A stretch of 36,620 bases of DNA from a virus: the IMG/VR virus record IMGVR_UViG_3300010370_000100, positions 1 to 36,620 of that record. The stretch is one strand, 5' to 3'. The notes under the pieces were generated by a model, which was not told the origin of the DNA, did not search any database, and saw only the letters and a list, made by a program, of their open reading frames with translations. A program made the translations under genes and the position numbers. Shown piece by piece: positions 18,101 through 27,094 of the stretch (the first letter of the stretch is position 1; every line of letters starts with the position of its first letter).

Positions 18101-21100
18101 TTTACAATATAGAGAGTATTTGGAAGTTTATCGGTGCTTCCTATTCCAGAAATTGTTGTTGTTGCAATTCCTATAGCATTTTGAGTACTTAATGTAGATG
18201 TAGGATATGTATAGACAACTTCTTCTCCTGTTACAAAATAATTTGACGGTATTCTAATTGTATTTTCAGTAATACTTACAACTCCTGCATTTGAGCCATC
18301 AAAAGTTTTCTCAAAAATAGTGTTTCCATCGTGAGTTAAATCAAATTGCTTCCTGATGTCATTCTCAGTTCCTTCGTAAGATCCAAAAGAACTGACAATA
18401 TCAGTATTGCCTAAATCCAGTATAAAATCTAATGAATCGTCGTGGGTGTTACCTATAGTTTGTCTAAAGAGTCTAACCTGAACATCAATATTTGGATTTG
18501 GTGTATAACTTAAACTTGTAGTAGATGCCGTTCCAGAAATACTAAATGTTCCCAATGATGATCCAGTACGAACAATAGCAAATTCAGATAACCCTGCGTT
18601 TGTCCCATCAGTTATACAAACCAGTTCAGAAACTTCATATTGATTGTTTGTGGTGTCTTCAACGCTTGCAAAATAATAAGCACCAACATAATCGGTATTA
18701 AAGAAACTAGTTATCAAATTAGCAGTTGGAGTTGGTGATGATGATATTGAAACTATTTTAGAATCCAATAAAGTATCTCTTAAGATTATTGTTCCAATTC
18801 CACTTGAAGAAGTATCTCCGACTGAAACTCTTAGTGTGGTAATTGTGTGTCCAACACCTAAAGATGCATTTGGAACAAAATCAATATTGACTTCAGATCC
18901 AGAAATTGAAGGTACATATGTTCCAAGGCCAACAGATTCGAAAACAAGTGGAGAATCTGTTGCTAGTGGGAAGTATTCTAATAAATCAACATCAGATCCA
19001 TTATGAAGAACCGTTAACTCATTAAATTCATAATAAGAACCATCTGTTGCTCCAATTTGCACCAATACCTTGGATGCTCTATAAGTAGATGCTATACCAA
19101 CAATTGTTGTTGCCGTAGATGTTCCTGCACCCAAAGTTACTGTTGATGCTGCTATACTTACACAGTTTCCTAACTGAGTTGTTCCAATTCCAGTTACTGT
19201 ATCTTCAATATCAAATGAAACAAAAGTCAAATCGTAATCATTAATTTTATATTTGTATGGATAGAATCTTAAGTTACCTTCGGTTCCGGAAATACTAAAG
19301 TCAAAAGTCCCTAGATCATTCAGAGTATAAACCACTCCATAATGATTCATATAACCGATCTCATCATCATGAATAAAGGAGATTGAACCAACTTGCCTCT
19401 CTGCATTATAAAATGTATCCAATATGGAATAAAAATATTTTTTAGATCTAGTGGATGTCAATAGGAAAGTATCAACTGTAGTAAATGGATTAGATCTTGG
19501 ATTACTATTAAACAGAGGAGAAATATCATCAAGAATAACAACTCTATTTCCAACGGATTCTGTATAATCAGATAAAATTCGACTTGAAAATACTATTTTA
19601 TCGGACTTAATATTATTTCCAATTTCAAAGTTGCTTTCAGATACCAAATCAAAATCATAATAACAATCCAAATCAATCACACGCTGCAAATCTACTGTTA
19701 TATCAACACCGCTGTCGTCTTGGATTGTGGATAATCCAACTTGATTTGATGAAGATTCAATGATCAAATCGCCAAATTTTTTAAATCCTGCGGTATGTAC
19801 TAAATTATTTGTTACTTCATCCCAATCATCATAATCGACTTTAGATTTTAATGAATATGAAAAATACTGATAGTAATCATTATCTGAAATTCTTTGTAAA
19901 TTGTCATTTAAGAATCCAACATTATCTTGCCAATTTTTCTTAACGATTTCAGATTCTTTAACATCGTAAATACCCTCATTTGCAACAATACCTGTAATTT
20001 TTGCCTGAGAACCAGATGATGTTTTGACAACATCTCCTACTTCATACAAATCACTCGAAGATATCCTCAGAATATTATTTTCCAGGTCCCAACTTTCAAC
20101 CACTCCATTAGGAATAACTTTTTCATCTTTAAAAAACGTATTCTTTTCAAGTTGAACATTAAAAATTGGAAAATGTGCTTGTGAAATTATTCTTGCCGAT
20201 GTTGATGTGGCTAGTTGCCACACTCCAGGAAATTCGCCAGATGGTAAGTAATCGGCAAGACTATAAACAACAGTTGCTCCAATTCCACCAATGTTTGGCG
20301 TTGATGATTTTACTGTGAACAATTGATAATCATAATTTTCAGAATTATAACCATATCCAGTAGATCCAACGCCAACGCTAACGTTCTCAATTAAAAACTT
20401 ACTTCCAACTGTAAACGGAAAATCTGAAAGATTACTAAAACTTTTTGCTAATCCTACAGTTACTTCTTTTGTTGTACCATTGTACGATATGGTGCTTATA
20501 CCAGATCCATTTACATTATTGATCGGTATAATTGATACTACAGAATCAGTAATCGATTTTGTATTTTTAATAATTGAAACAAACGAATCGCCAAGACTAT
20601 AGTTTAAATCAACATCTTCAACTGGTTTATTTGTTAATCCATCAATTAATATCAGATTTGGCGCAACTGTATAATCCTTTCCAACTGAAGTTATTCCAAT
20701 TGATTTTAATGTTGATGAATTTGAAATTTTTAATATATGAGCAAGATTTGCCGATGGTCTTATTGATAAGTCAGAATAATAATCAAACCCAATATCATCC
20801 AATTTAGTCTTTTTGGCAGTTCCAACTTCAGTTCCAATTACATCTAAAATTGCATTAGTTCCTAAACCAGAATTGATTGAAACTACTCTTGGATATGATG
20901 AGTAATTTACTCCATTGGTTTTTACGTTTATTTGATGTATAGGTCCGAGAGCCGATAAAGATGACGTAGAATATTCAAATTTGCCATCAGATGATGAATA
21001 TGACAAACCTTCAGGAATGTCTACAGAATTAAAAGTAAAACTTGTAGTGTTGACTCCTACAGTAACCGAATATATTCCACTATACAAACTATCAACTTTG

Positions 21101-24100
21101 GTAATTTTATTGTGGTTTAAAGTTTGTTCGTCAACAACGATTTCAGTTTTAGTAATTGAATTATTTCCTAAATCAATTGGTTCCAACCTATAATATAAAA
21201 CATTTGGAATATAATCATTAATTTTTATAGTCGTATGAGCATTTGCATCTATTCCGGGTTTCCCAGATTTGGAAATTTCAAATGTTGAAGTATTTTTTGA
21301 TGTTTTAAATGGAATTTTGAATTTCGGATCTTCATAAAAATTCAATTCAAATGCTGGATAAGAATTTCCGGATTTAACAAATGCCAAAGATGGATCGGAC
21401 AAATCAAACTTAAATGTCACATCTCTAATACCTTTAAGAGGTGGATTTATTGGTAAAATTGATCCAAAAGATTTTGAAGTTATATTTACAATTTCTACGG
21501 GAATTGTTAATGTCGCGTCATAATATGAATTTGAAAGTTTAATCAAATTATCACTAATAACAACAACATAATACATTGCTTCATTAGTCAATCCTCCACA
21601 TGGAGATGATGAAGTATGAATTATTTTTTGTCCATTATAAAATCCATGATTTGTCAATTCAATGGTTTTATTTGTAACGTTTACATTTGATGCGGTAAAT
21701 GTTACTGGGTTTATAACCATTCTTCTATTGAAATCATCATATCTTACAGAAACTGTAGTTGTGATACCAGGTTTTGCGCTTAAAGTAATACTATCTCCAT
21801 TTGTTAATCCATGAGTCGCTGCGGTAGATACTGTTACGATATTTTGCTTAACTGTCGCAGTGAAAATACCGTCATAATCGGTTTTAAAACTATGCGTATT
21901 TCCAATACCTGATGCGTGGAAATACGCAGTGTCTCCAAAAATTGTGCCAAGGCCAACAAAAACTCCTGTAGAACCCAATCCAACTTTAACTGTAGAAATT
22001 CCTATAAGATCATCTGTTATTTTTGCTGCATATAAAATAGAGTCATTTGCCAATTGATAACTTGCAATTCCATCAGTAGATATTGAAATTGGTGTGCCAC
22101 CGTTTGCATTGTAAATTAATCTTGTTCCGGTATTGAGTTGATGATTTGGTAGATAAATGGTTTTTGTTGGAATTGAAATTTGAGTTATTCCAACTCCAGG
22201 ATTACTAAACAATAATGTAGAACTAATCCCAACTCCCGCAGTTGTTCCTAAACCTACAGATTCGGCCGGATCAAAGTACAATTCTTTATTTGGTTTTAAA
22301 TCATATGAAGTTGAAATTCCAAGAGATATTTGGAATTTTCTAGTGCTTTCTGTGAGAGCAATTCCTGACGAATATGAGGTTACGCCTGAAACATTATTAA
22401 TATTTCTAAGAACTCTAATTCTTGATGATTTTTTATCAATGTTGAGGACTTTTACTTTTTCATTATTAATCTGATATACATCGTTTTCTCTTATATTGGG
22501 GAAATTTAAATTTCCAGAAACTGAAAAATATGTTACAAGTCCAGTATTAGTTGTAGATGCAATACTTGTAATAGCAATGAGCGTATTATTAGTTACTACG
22601 ATCGGATTTGTCTTCTTATAATCATATTTTCCTGTGATGGTAATTATATCATTGTTAATAAAATTATGTGGAGAACTTGAAAATCCTATAAAATTAAACC
22701 CAATAGTACTTGCAGAAAATTCAATATAATCAATAGAAGAACTGGCTACACTAATTTGAGAAATAGTTTTGCCTTTAACCAAAGAGACATCGGCAGACAA
22801 ACCTTGTCCACCAGTTCCAGAATTATCAAATACAACTTTGTCTCCAACTTTATAATTTTCTCCTCCAGTTTTAATACCAATCGAATTTATATTACCAACA
22901 GAAACTAGGTTTATCGTTGAAACATTTTCTTTAATTTTGTTTGGAAGTGAAAGATAATCATATGAACTTCTTGATTTGGTTAAATTATATGGAGTAACAT
23001 TTCTTACCCACTTGGTACTATTAATATTAATTTCATCTTGATTAGATGTTTTTTCAAAATTAAAAGTAATTGGTTTTGAATAATATGAATTACCGATTAC
23101 GTATGGGAATTCGGGTTTGAAGTAATTTTTAAATGGTCCTTGATTTTGAATGGAAGTTGTATCTAATGTGCAAAAATAAGCATAAACTCCATTTGGATAT
23201 TCTGGCGTGATGCAAAATCTTCCATTATGCTCATCAAGATCTCCATTTTTAGTATATGTATAGTCTTCAACAAAAAATCCCAATGGATATAAACCAAGAT
23301 TTGGCCTATTACTTGTTGATAATAAACTATATCCACTCTTTAAAGCTTTGACAGCACCGCCTGTTGGTGTAGAATATCCATATGGACCATATATTGGATT
23401 TCCATCATAAGCCCATCCAATAATTGGAGAGTGATCTGTAGAAACAAGTTCTACACCATTAAATATTTTTAAATCTTCATTGTTGTTTTGAGAAACTACA
23501 GAAGTTCTTAATTTCCTTGGTGCATATGCGTGCCCATATTGCAATCCAAAATTTTCATAAAATGATTTTGATAAAAATCCATCATCATCAGTAATTTTAT
23601 CTGCAATTACTTCTCTTTCTACTAAATTAATTTGCCATGGTTTAATTAAAGATTCAAATTTTGAATTTTTTCCTGATGCAACAACAGATATCGTGATATT
23701 ATCTTCATACTCAGAACCACCATTAATAACACGAACTTCAGTTAAAGATCCGTTAGCGACCACTGGTGTTAAAATAGCACCAGATCCACTACTAGATACT
23801 TGATTTATTTTTAAATCTGGAATAGAGTTGTAACCAAAACCAGAATTATTGACAATAACTTTAACTATTTGGCCATTGTAAACCACAGGTGTTACCTGAG
23901 CTCCAGATCCAGTTGAAATAATGAATTGTGGTTGGCGATTATAATTTAAAATTTCTTGAGATCCGTATGAATTTCCGCCATCTTCCACAAAAATTGAATT
24001 AATACTACCTCTAAAAATTGGTTGAATTTTTGCGGTAAAGTCTTGACCAGCAAAAGTTGTTACTCCAACAATTCCTTCGACTGTAGCTATAATTTGTGGA

Positions 24101-27090
24101 TAATTGAAAGTATGCGTTCCACTTCCAGTGGAAGTTAAATTTACATACTGTTTTGTCTTGAAGTAAAAATCATCACCACCAGTAGCAAAACCAACATTTC
24201 CTGAAGAAATTATGGATAATTTAAAATTATCCTCATCGACTTTTGTTACATAATATGAGGATTGACTTAAACCACCAACTACAGTCCCCGTAGTTGTATA
24301 AGATATGATCTCTCCAGTATTATATCCATGATTTTTGATATTAATACTATCAGATGCAGTATTAATTCCAGAAGAAGTTGTGGTCGTTTTTTTATTTTGA
24401 TAATTTTGGCCAGAATTTTCAATAGTGATAGAACCTATTCTTTTCTTTTTCTGAACGGATTTGAGTAGATGAGTTCCTACTCCATATCCCGTCAAATTAA
24501 CTGTGTTAATGCCAGCAGAAACATCTTCAAATGTATTATGAAGTCTGATTGTAGTAGCACTTTGCACAGAAACAAAATACTGGGCGTTTGTTGTTAAACC
24601 ACCAACAGAAGAACCATTTTGAGTATCATATATTACCTTTTCGGCGTTTCTAAATTTATGATAGGTGGAAAATCCGATAGTATCAGTTGTTAAATCAATT
24701 AACCCACTTGCGGCGGATGGTAATACAACTACTGAGTGATCAAATTGAATCAGGTTAGCTTTTGCTAAAGCATTAGTCCCATTTCCTCCTGTTATTTTAA
24801 CAGTTGGATTGTCCAAATAATCAAAACCTGGATCTAAAATTTCAATTCTATCGAGTTGACCAATTACTGAGCAATAAACTGATGCTCCGGAACCAACTTG
24901 ATCGGTTATGGTTAATGTTGGTGGAGTAATAATATCATAATTAGATCCTCCATCAAGGATGTTGATTTTTTCAATGGGACCAAAATAAACAACGTCTTTT
25001 GATTTATAGTTTAAAATTTCAACGCCATTGATAAAAATACCAACGTTACCTGTAGTGGTGTTTGCTTTTACTAAAGTATTTTCTGGTTTTGAAATTTTTC
25101 TTATTATTTTTTGAGGTTCTAATGTTCTTGTTTGGAAATCTGCGTATGTATAATCACTAAAAACAAATTTATTATTTGATACTGTCGTCGAAGCAATACT
25201 TACAAATTTTCCAAAATCAATATTTGCTAAACTATTTGCAATTCTAATCGTAGTATCATTTACTTTTTTAACAAAATAAACACCTGTTGAGATGCCTAGA
25301 GTATTGCTTGAACCTGATGGGTTATATGCAATAGAATCTCCAGTGAAAAATTTATGATTACCAACTACCAAATCAGTTCCACTAAAAGAACCCGAAAAAG
25401 TTGCTGATTTATCGGAAACATTTAATGGTTGATTCAAATATGTTGGAATTGAAGGTGAAGATACATAAAATGCCCCATTCAAATCTGTATAAACATTTTG
25501 GATGTTTGATGTATAATTTGAAAGATTTGGATAATTTATAGAGTTTACTTTTAATAAATTTTTTCTCAAAGTATAAGTTTGAGATATATTTAATTCTCCT
25601 TGGCCACGAACTTTAAAACTTTTGTCTGTATCATAAGAAAGTATAAATCCAGTTGACTCTACGCCAGTTGAAGAAACAAAAGTTACAGAATCGCCCAATG
25701 ACAAAGAATGTGAATCATATAATGTAATGAGATATGTAAAGTCTACTGCATCAAGTAAAGATAATGATTTAACATCATATTTTACTGGTAAATTGAAAAA
25801 CCAATTATTCTCTTCAAACTTTTTAGATTCATATCCCAAAGTTTTAATGTGAATTTTATCTCCTTTTTCATAAGGACCAACCTGCTTTAAAACATTCAGA
25901 TTTGATAAGACACCAGTAACTCTAAACTTAACTTGTCCATTTGAAGTTGTTCCGTAAGCATATGCATTTGCCCTAACAGAACTATTTTCTGATAGGTTTG
26001 TTGCAATTCCAGAACAACCAAAGAATTGAGTTAGTGATTTTTCTGTATAAGTGATTACTTGGGCATCACCCACTACCAATTCGCCCGAACTGGGAAATCC
26101 TACAGTAGAATCTACAGTAAGAACATCTGCTCCAGATGATACTGGTTCAATAAGTTGAGTTTTGGGATGAATTGTAAAAGATCCTTTTATAACTCCGGGA
26201 GTTGTTAACCCATTGCTATCCTCAACACTCAATATATAATATTCCTTATCACCTCTTAAAATTTTTTCAACCTTTGAAATTATTGCACTTGCCGAATCGA
26301 TATAATCAGTTTCATCTTGATAAATTGTCGTATTGACTAAATCTTCAACATTTCCGGATATTTTTTCAACAACTAAATTTCTATTGACTTCAAATTTAGA
26401 ATCTGAAAGTTGAATAAGATAATCTCTTGGTCTAATAATTTGAACATCTTCACCATATAATGCTTTGAATAAAATTTTAATCGAAGAATCTGTACCTTTA
26501 GATGAATAAAAATCTTTCGATTGTTTAACGAATAGGGATTCATTTAATTTAGAATAAAACTGCTTATCTTCAAATCCTGGAACAATTTGTTTTTTGACCT
26601 TTTTATAAAATTCCTTTAAGAAAAGAACACTTAAATTTGTTACAATACCATCTACATCATGAGATGCAGCTTGAGATTGTGAAAATACTAACTTATCAGC
26701 AACCGTCGAATCTTGGTATGAACTGATGCCACTAAATCCTCTTACACAACCCGTAAATGACGTTGATGTTTTTCCAGTATATGTAATGATTTCAGAATCA
26801 ATTTGAAGCAATCCATAAGAGTCTGGAAATCCTGCAGTAGAATCTACGGAAATAGTTGTAGCAGTAGATGTAATATTTGCAGATAGAGTTGTAGAATCAA
26901 CTAAGTTAGTTAAACTGTCAATTTTAACGTAATTGTCAATATTTTGAATAATGTCAGATGGGCCGCTTTGACTTTCAATTGCCGTATAGTATTGAGATAA
27001 AAACTCTTCTACTAGTGGATACTCCTCTCTAACGAACGAGGGAAGTTGTCCTTGAACGATTAAACTAACGTCGATTCTTGTTTCTGACAT
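15124..27090 (-). CDS. Giant baseplate protein at the gp7 locus, 3988 aa, with YHYH-type domain
   Basis: It sits between gp6 and gp8, exactly where T4 has gp7. Residues 1-60 (LPSFVREEYPLVEEFLSQYY) and about 185-235 (SKDFYSSKGTDSSIKILFKA, then LYGED and RPRDYL) belong to an N-terminal domain common in cyanophage baseplate genes. At about 1222-1310 is a YHYH-type domain: IGWAYDGNPIYGPYGY, then GDLDEHNGRFCITPEYPNG. The namesake YHYH is replaced by YAYF. At least ten GGxGY-type repeats and many GIGT/GIST strings are scattered through it. The region near 3380-3470 carries VFINDILQIPG and ILFYKGNGDVD, and RPVIWCKQKND is near 3525. This should make long beta-rich rods; gp7 equivalence is inferred from position. 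Confidence 0.88.
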   Translation of the reverse strand: MSETRIDVSLIVQGQLPSFVREEYPLVEEFLSQYYTAIESQSGPSDIIQNIDNYVKIDSLTNLVDSTTLSANITSTATTISVDSTAGFPDSYGLLQIDSEIITYTGKTSTSFTGCVRGFSGISSYQDSTVADKLVFSQSQAASHDVDGIVTNLSVLFLKEFYKKVKKQIVPGFEDKQFYSKLNESLFVKQSKDFYSSKGTDSSIKILFKALYGEDVQIIRPRDYLIQLSDSKFEVNRNLVVEKISGNVEDLVNTTIYQDETDYIDSASAIISKVEKILRGDKEYYILSVEDSNGLTTPGVIKGSFTIHPKTQLIEPVSSGADVLTVDSTVGFPSSGELVVGDAQVITYTEKSLTQFFGCSGIATNLSENSSVRANAYAYGTTSNGQVKFRVTGVLSNLNVLKQVGPYEKGDKIHIKTLGYESKKFEENNWFFNLPVKYDVKSLSLLDAVDFTYLITLYDSHSLSLGDSVTFVSSTGVESTGFILSYDTDKSFKVRGQGELNISQTYTLRKNLLKVNSINYPNLSNYTSNIQNVYTDLNGAFYVSSPSIPTYLNQPLNVSDKSATFSGSFSGTDLVVGNHKFFTGDSIAYNPSGSSNTLGISTGVYFVKKVNDTTIRIANSLANIDFGKFVSIASTTVSNNKFVFSDYTYADFQTRTLEPQKIIRKISKPENTLVKANTTTGNVGIFINGVEILNYKSKDVVYFGPIEKINILDGGSNYDIITPPTLTITDQVGSGASVYCSVIGQLDRIEILDPGFDYLDNPTVKITGGNGTNALAKANLIQFDHSVVVLPSAASGLIDLTTDTIGFSTYHKFRNAEKVIYDTQNGSSVGGLTTNAQYFVSVQSATTIRLHNTFEDVSAGINTVNLTGYGVGTHLLKSVQKKKRIGSITIENSGQNYQNKKTTTTSSGINTASDSINIKNHGYNTGEIISYTTTGTVVGGLSQSSYYVTKVDEDNFKLSIISSGNVGFATGGDDFYFKTKQYVNLTSTGSGTHTFNYPQIIATVEGIVGVTTFAGQDFTAKIQPIFRGSINSIFVEDGGNSYGSQEILNYNRQPQFIISTGSGAQVTPVVYNGQIVKVIVNNSGFGYNSIPDLKINQVSSSGSGAILTPVVANGSLTEVRVINGGSEYEDNITISVVASGKNSKFESLIKPWQINLVEREVIADKITDDDGFLSKSFYENFGLQYGHAYAPRKLRTSVVSQNNNEDLKIFNGVELVSTDHSPIIGWAYDGNPIYGPYGYSTPTGGAVKALKSGYSLLSTSNRPNLGLYPLGFFVEDYTYTKNGDLDEHNGRFCITPEYPNGVYAYFCTLDTTSIQNQGPFKNYFKPEFPYVIGNSYYSKPITFNFEKTSNQDEININSTKWVRNVTPYNLTKSRSSYDYLSLPNKIKENVSTINLVSVGNINSIGIKTGGENYKVGDKVVFDNSGTGGQGLSADVSLVKGKTISQISVASSSIDYIEFSASTIGFNFIGFSSSPHNFINNDIITITGKYDYKKTNPIVVTNNTLIAITSIASTTNTGLVTYFSVSGNLNFPNIRENDVYQINNEKVKVLNIDKKSSRIRVLRNINNVSGVTSYSSGIALTESTRKFQISLGISTSYDLKPNKELYFDPAESVGLGTTAGVGISSTLLFSNPGVGITQISIPTKTIYLPNHQLNTGTRLIYNANGGTPISISTDGIASYQLANDSILYAAKITDDLIGISTVKVGLGSTGVFVGLGTIFGDTAYFHASGIGNTHSFKTDYDGIFTATVKQNIVTVSTAATHGLTNGDSITLSAKPGITTTVSVRYDDFNRRMVINPVTFTASNVNVTNKTIELTNHGFYNGQKIIHTSSSPCGGLTNEAMYYVVVISDNLIKLSNSYYDATLTIPVEIVNITSKSFGSILPINPPLKGIRDVTFKFDLSDPSLAFVKSGNSYPAFELNFYEDPKFKIPFKTSKNTSTFEISKSGKPGIDANAHTTIKINDYIPNVLYYRLEPIDLGNNSITKTEIVVDEQTLNHNKITKVDSLYSGIYSVTVGVNTTSFTFNSVDIPEGLSYSSSDGKFEYSTSSLSALGPIHQINVKTNGVNYSSYPRVVSINSGLGTNAILDVIGTEVGTAKKTKLDDIGFDYYSDLSIRPSANLAHILKISNSSTLKSIGITSVGKDYTVAPNLILIDGLTNKPVEDVDLNYSLGDSFVSIIKNTKSITDSVVSIIPINNVNGSGISTISYNGTTKEVTVGLAKSFSNLSDFPFTVGSKFLIENVSVGVGSTGYGYNSENYDYQLFTVKSSTPNIGGIGATVVYSLADYLPSGEFPGVWQLATSTSARIISQAHFPIFNVQLEKNTFFKDEKVIPNGVVESWDLENNILRISSSDLYEVGDVVKTSSGSQAKITGIVANEGIYDVKESEIVKKNWQDNVGFLNDNLQRISDNDYYQYFSYSLKSKVDYDDWDEVTNNLVHTAGFKKFGDLIIESSSNQVGLSTIQDDSGVDITVDLQRVIDLDCYYDFDLVSESNFEIGNNIKSDKIVFSSRILSDYTESVGNRVVILDDISPLFNSNPRSNPFTTVDTFLLTSTRSKKYFYSILDTFYNAERQVGSISFIHDDEIGYMNHYGVVYTLNDLGTFDFSISGTEGNLRFYPYKYKINDYDLTFVSFDIEDTVTGIGTTQLGNCVSIAASTVTLGAGTSTATTIVGIASTYRASKVLVQIGATDGSYYEFNELTVLHNGSDVDLLEYFPLATDSPLVFESVGLGTYVPSISGSEVNIDFVPNASLGVGHTITTLRVSVGDTSSSGIGTIILRDTLLDSKIVSISSSPTPTANLITSFFNTDYVGAYYFASVEDTTNNQYEVSELVCITDGTNAGLSEFAIVRTGSSLGTFSISGTASTTSLSYTPNPNIDVQVRLFRQTIGNTHDDSLDFILDLGNTDIVSSFGSYEGTENDIRKQFDLTHDGNTIFEKTFDGSNAGVVSITENTIRIPSNYFVTGEEVVYTYPTSTLSTQNAIGIATTTISGIGSTDKLPNTLYIVKLDELDVRVAASASDALKAIPTVLSLESVGIGTLHKFTAKNQNSKLLVAVDNQIMSPVIGNGVTESLTTSLGFYDSTVTLSGISSIVSGSLIRINDEIMLVNSSSIVSNSVLVNRGWAGSGISSHNSGSLVRKLIGDYNIVDNKINFITPPFGRIPFPNPNTRGDEEDYTGLEISSTFNGRLFMKSGDPNGILEPYHNNYTFDEVISTEFNSVSNNFTLTSNSNNISGFSTSNAIVLINNIFQLPSRTGTFVNIEGNYDLVESVGITTISFVGNGTSTLNEDVNTSPFPRGGVIVSVGSTEGFGYQSLVAAGGTAVVSGLGTIQSISIGNSGSGYRVGIQTIVNVGVATTSLGTPNIQFIGTAAISGGNIVSVAITNPGSGYTSTNPPIVIFDDPLSYSNIPLIYSSSSQSGVGTEATVDIVVGQGSSVISFEIKNYGYSYRVGEILTVEIGGTSGIPTDTSLTFNEFQITIDNTFTDRFSGWSIGDLQVLDPIDSLFDGVKKVFPLEIDRERFSVRAKSGSLIDVKANLLVFINDILQIPGDGYVFNGGSLIQFTEAPKQGDTSKILFYKGNGDVDTQNIDILETVKAGDTLQVYESSFEESQNKRLTKEVLSIDEVLTNVYNGPGLTTDSTITRPVIWCKQKNDMVIDGSYVSKDRISHEPLIHPSTNIIQSVGIASTTIWVENVKTFFNNHSEYPEIDSNPRKITIISQDTLIAAAATAVVSAAGTIQSIVLSDGGMGYTASPVITIATPVGLGTTYRAQASSTISGGSVSTISVTSPGSGYTTSNPPTVLIESPNPTYEVISDVSYDGDFGIITGIATTSIVGIATTGLILDLFIPENSFLRNIGINSVGIATTGVSGIQTGDYFTIFNSNVGNGVTSLSSSNSGVIGIGTSFIDNVYRVAQVSIAQTSAAGIALTYVTKVVVSVESTDDISGFGFSSFYGEYSWGRISGGTRLNPKAFTAYNNGLIGISTSPIVQRYNPLKYRNYST

Positions 27091-27094
27091 ATCT

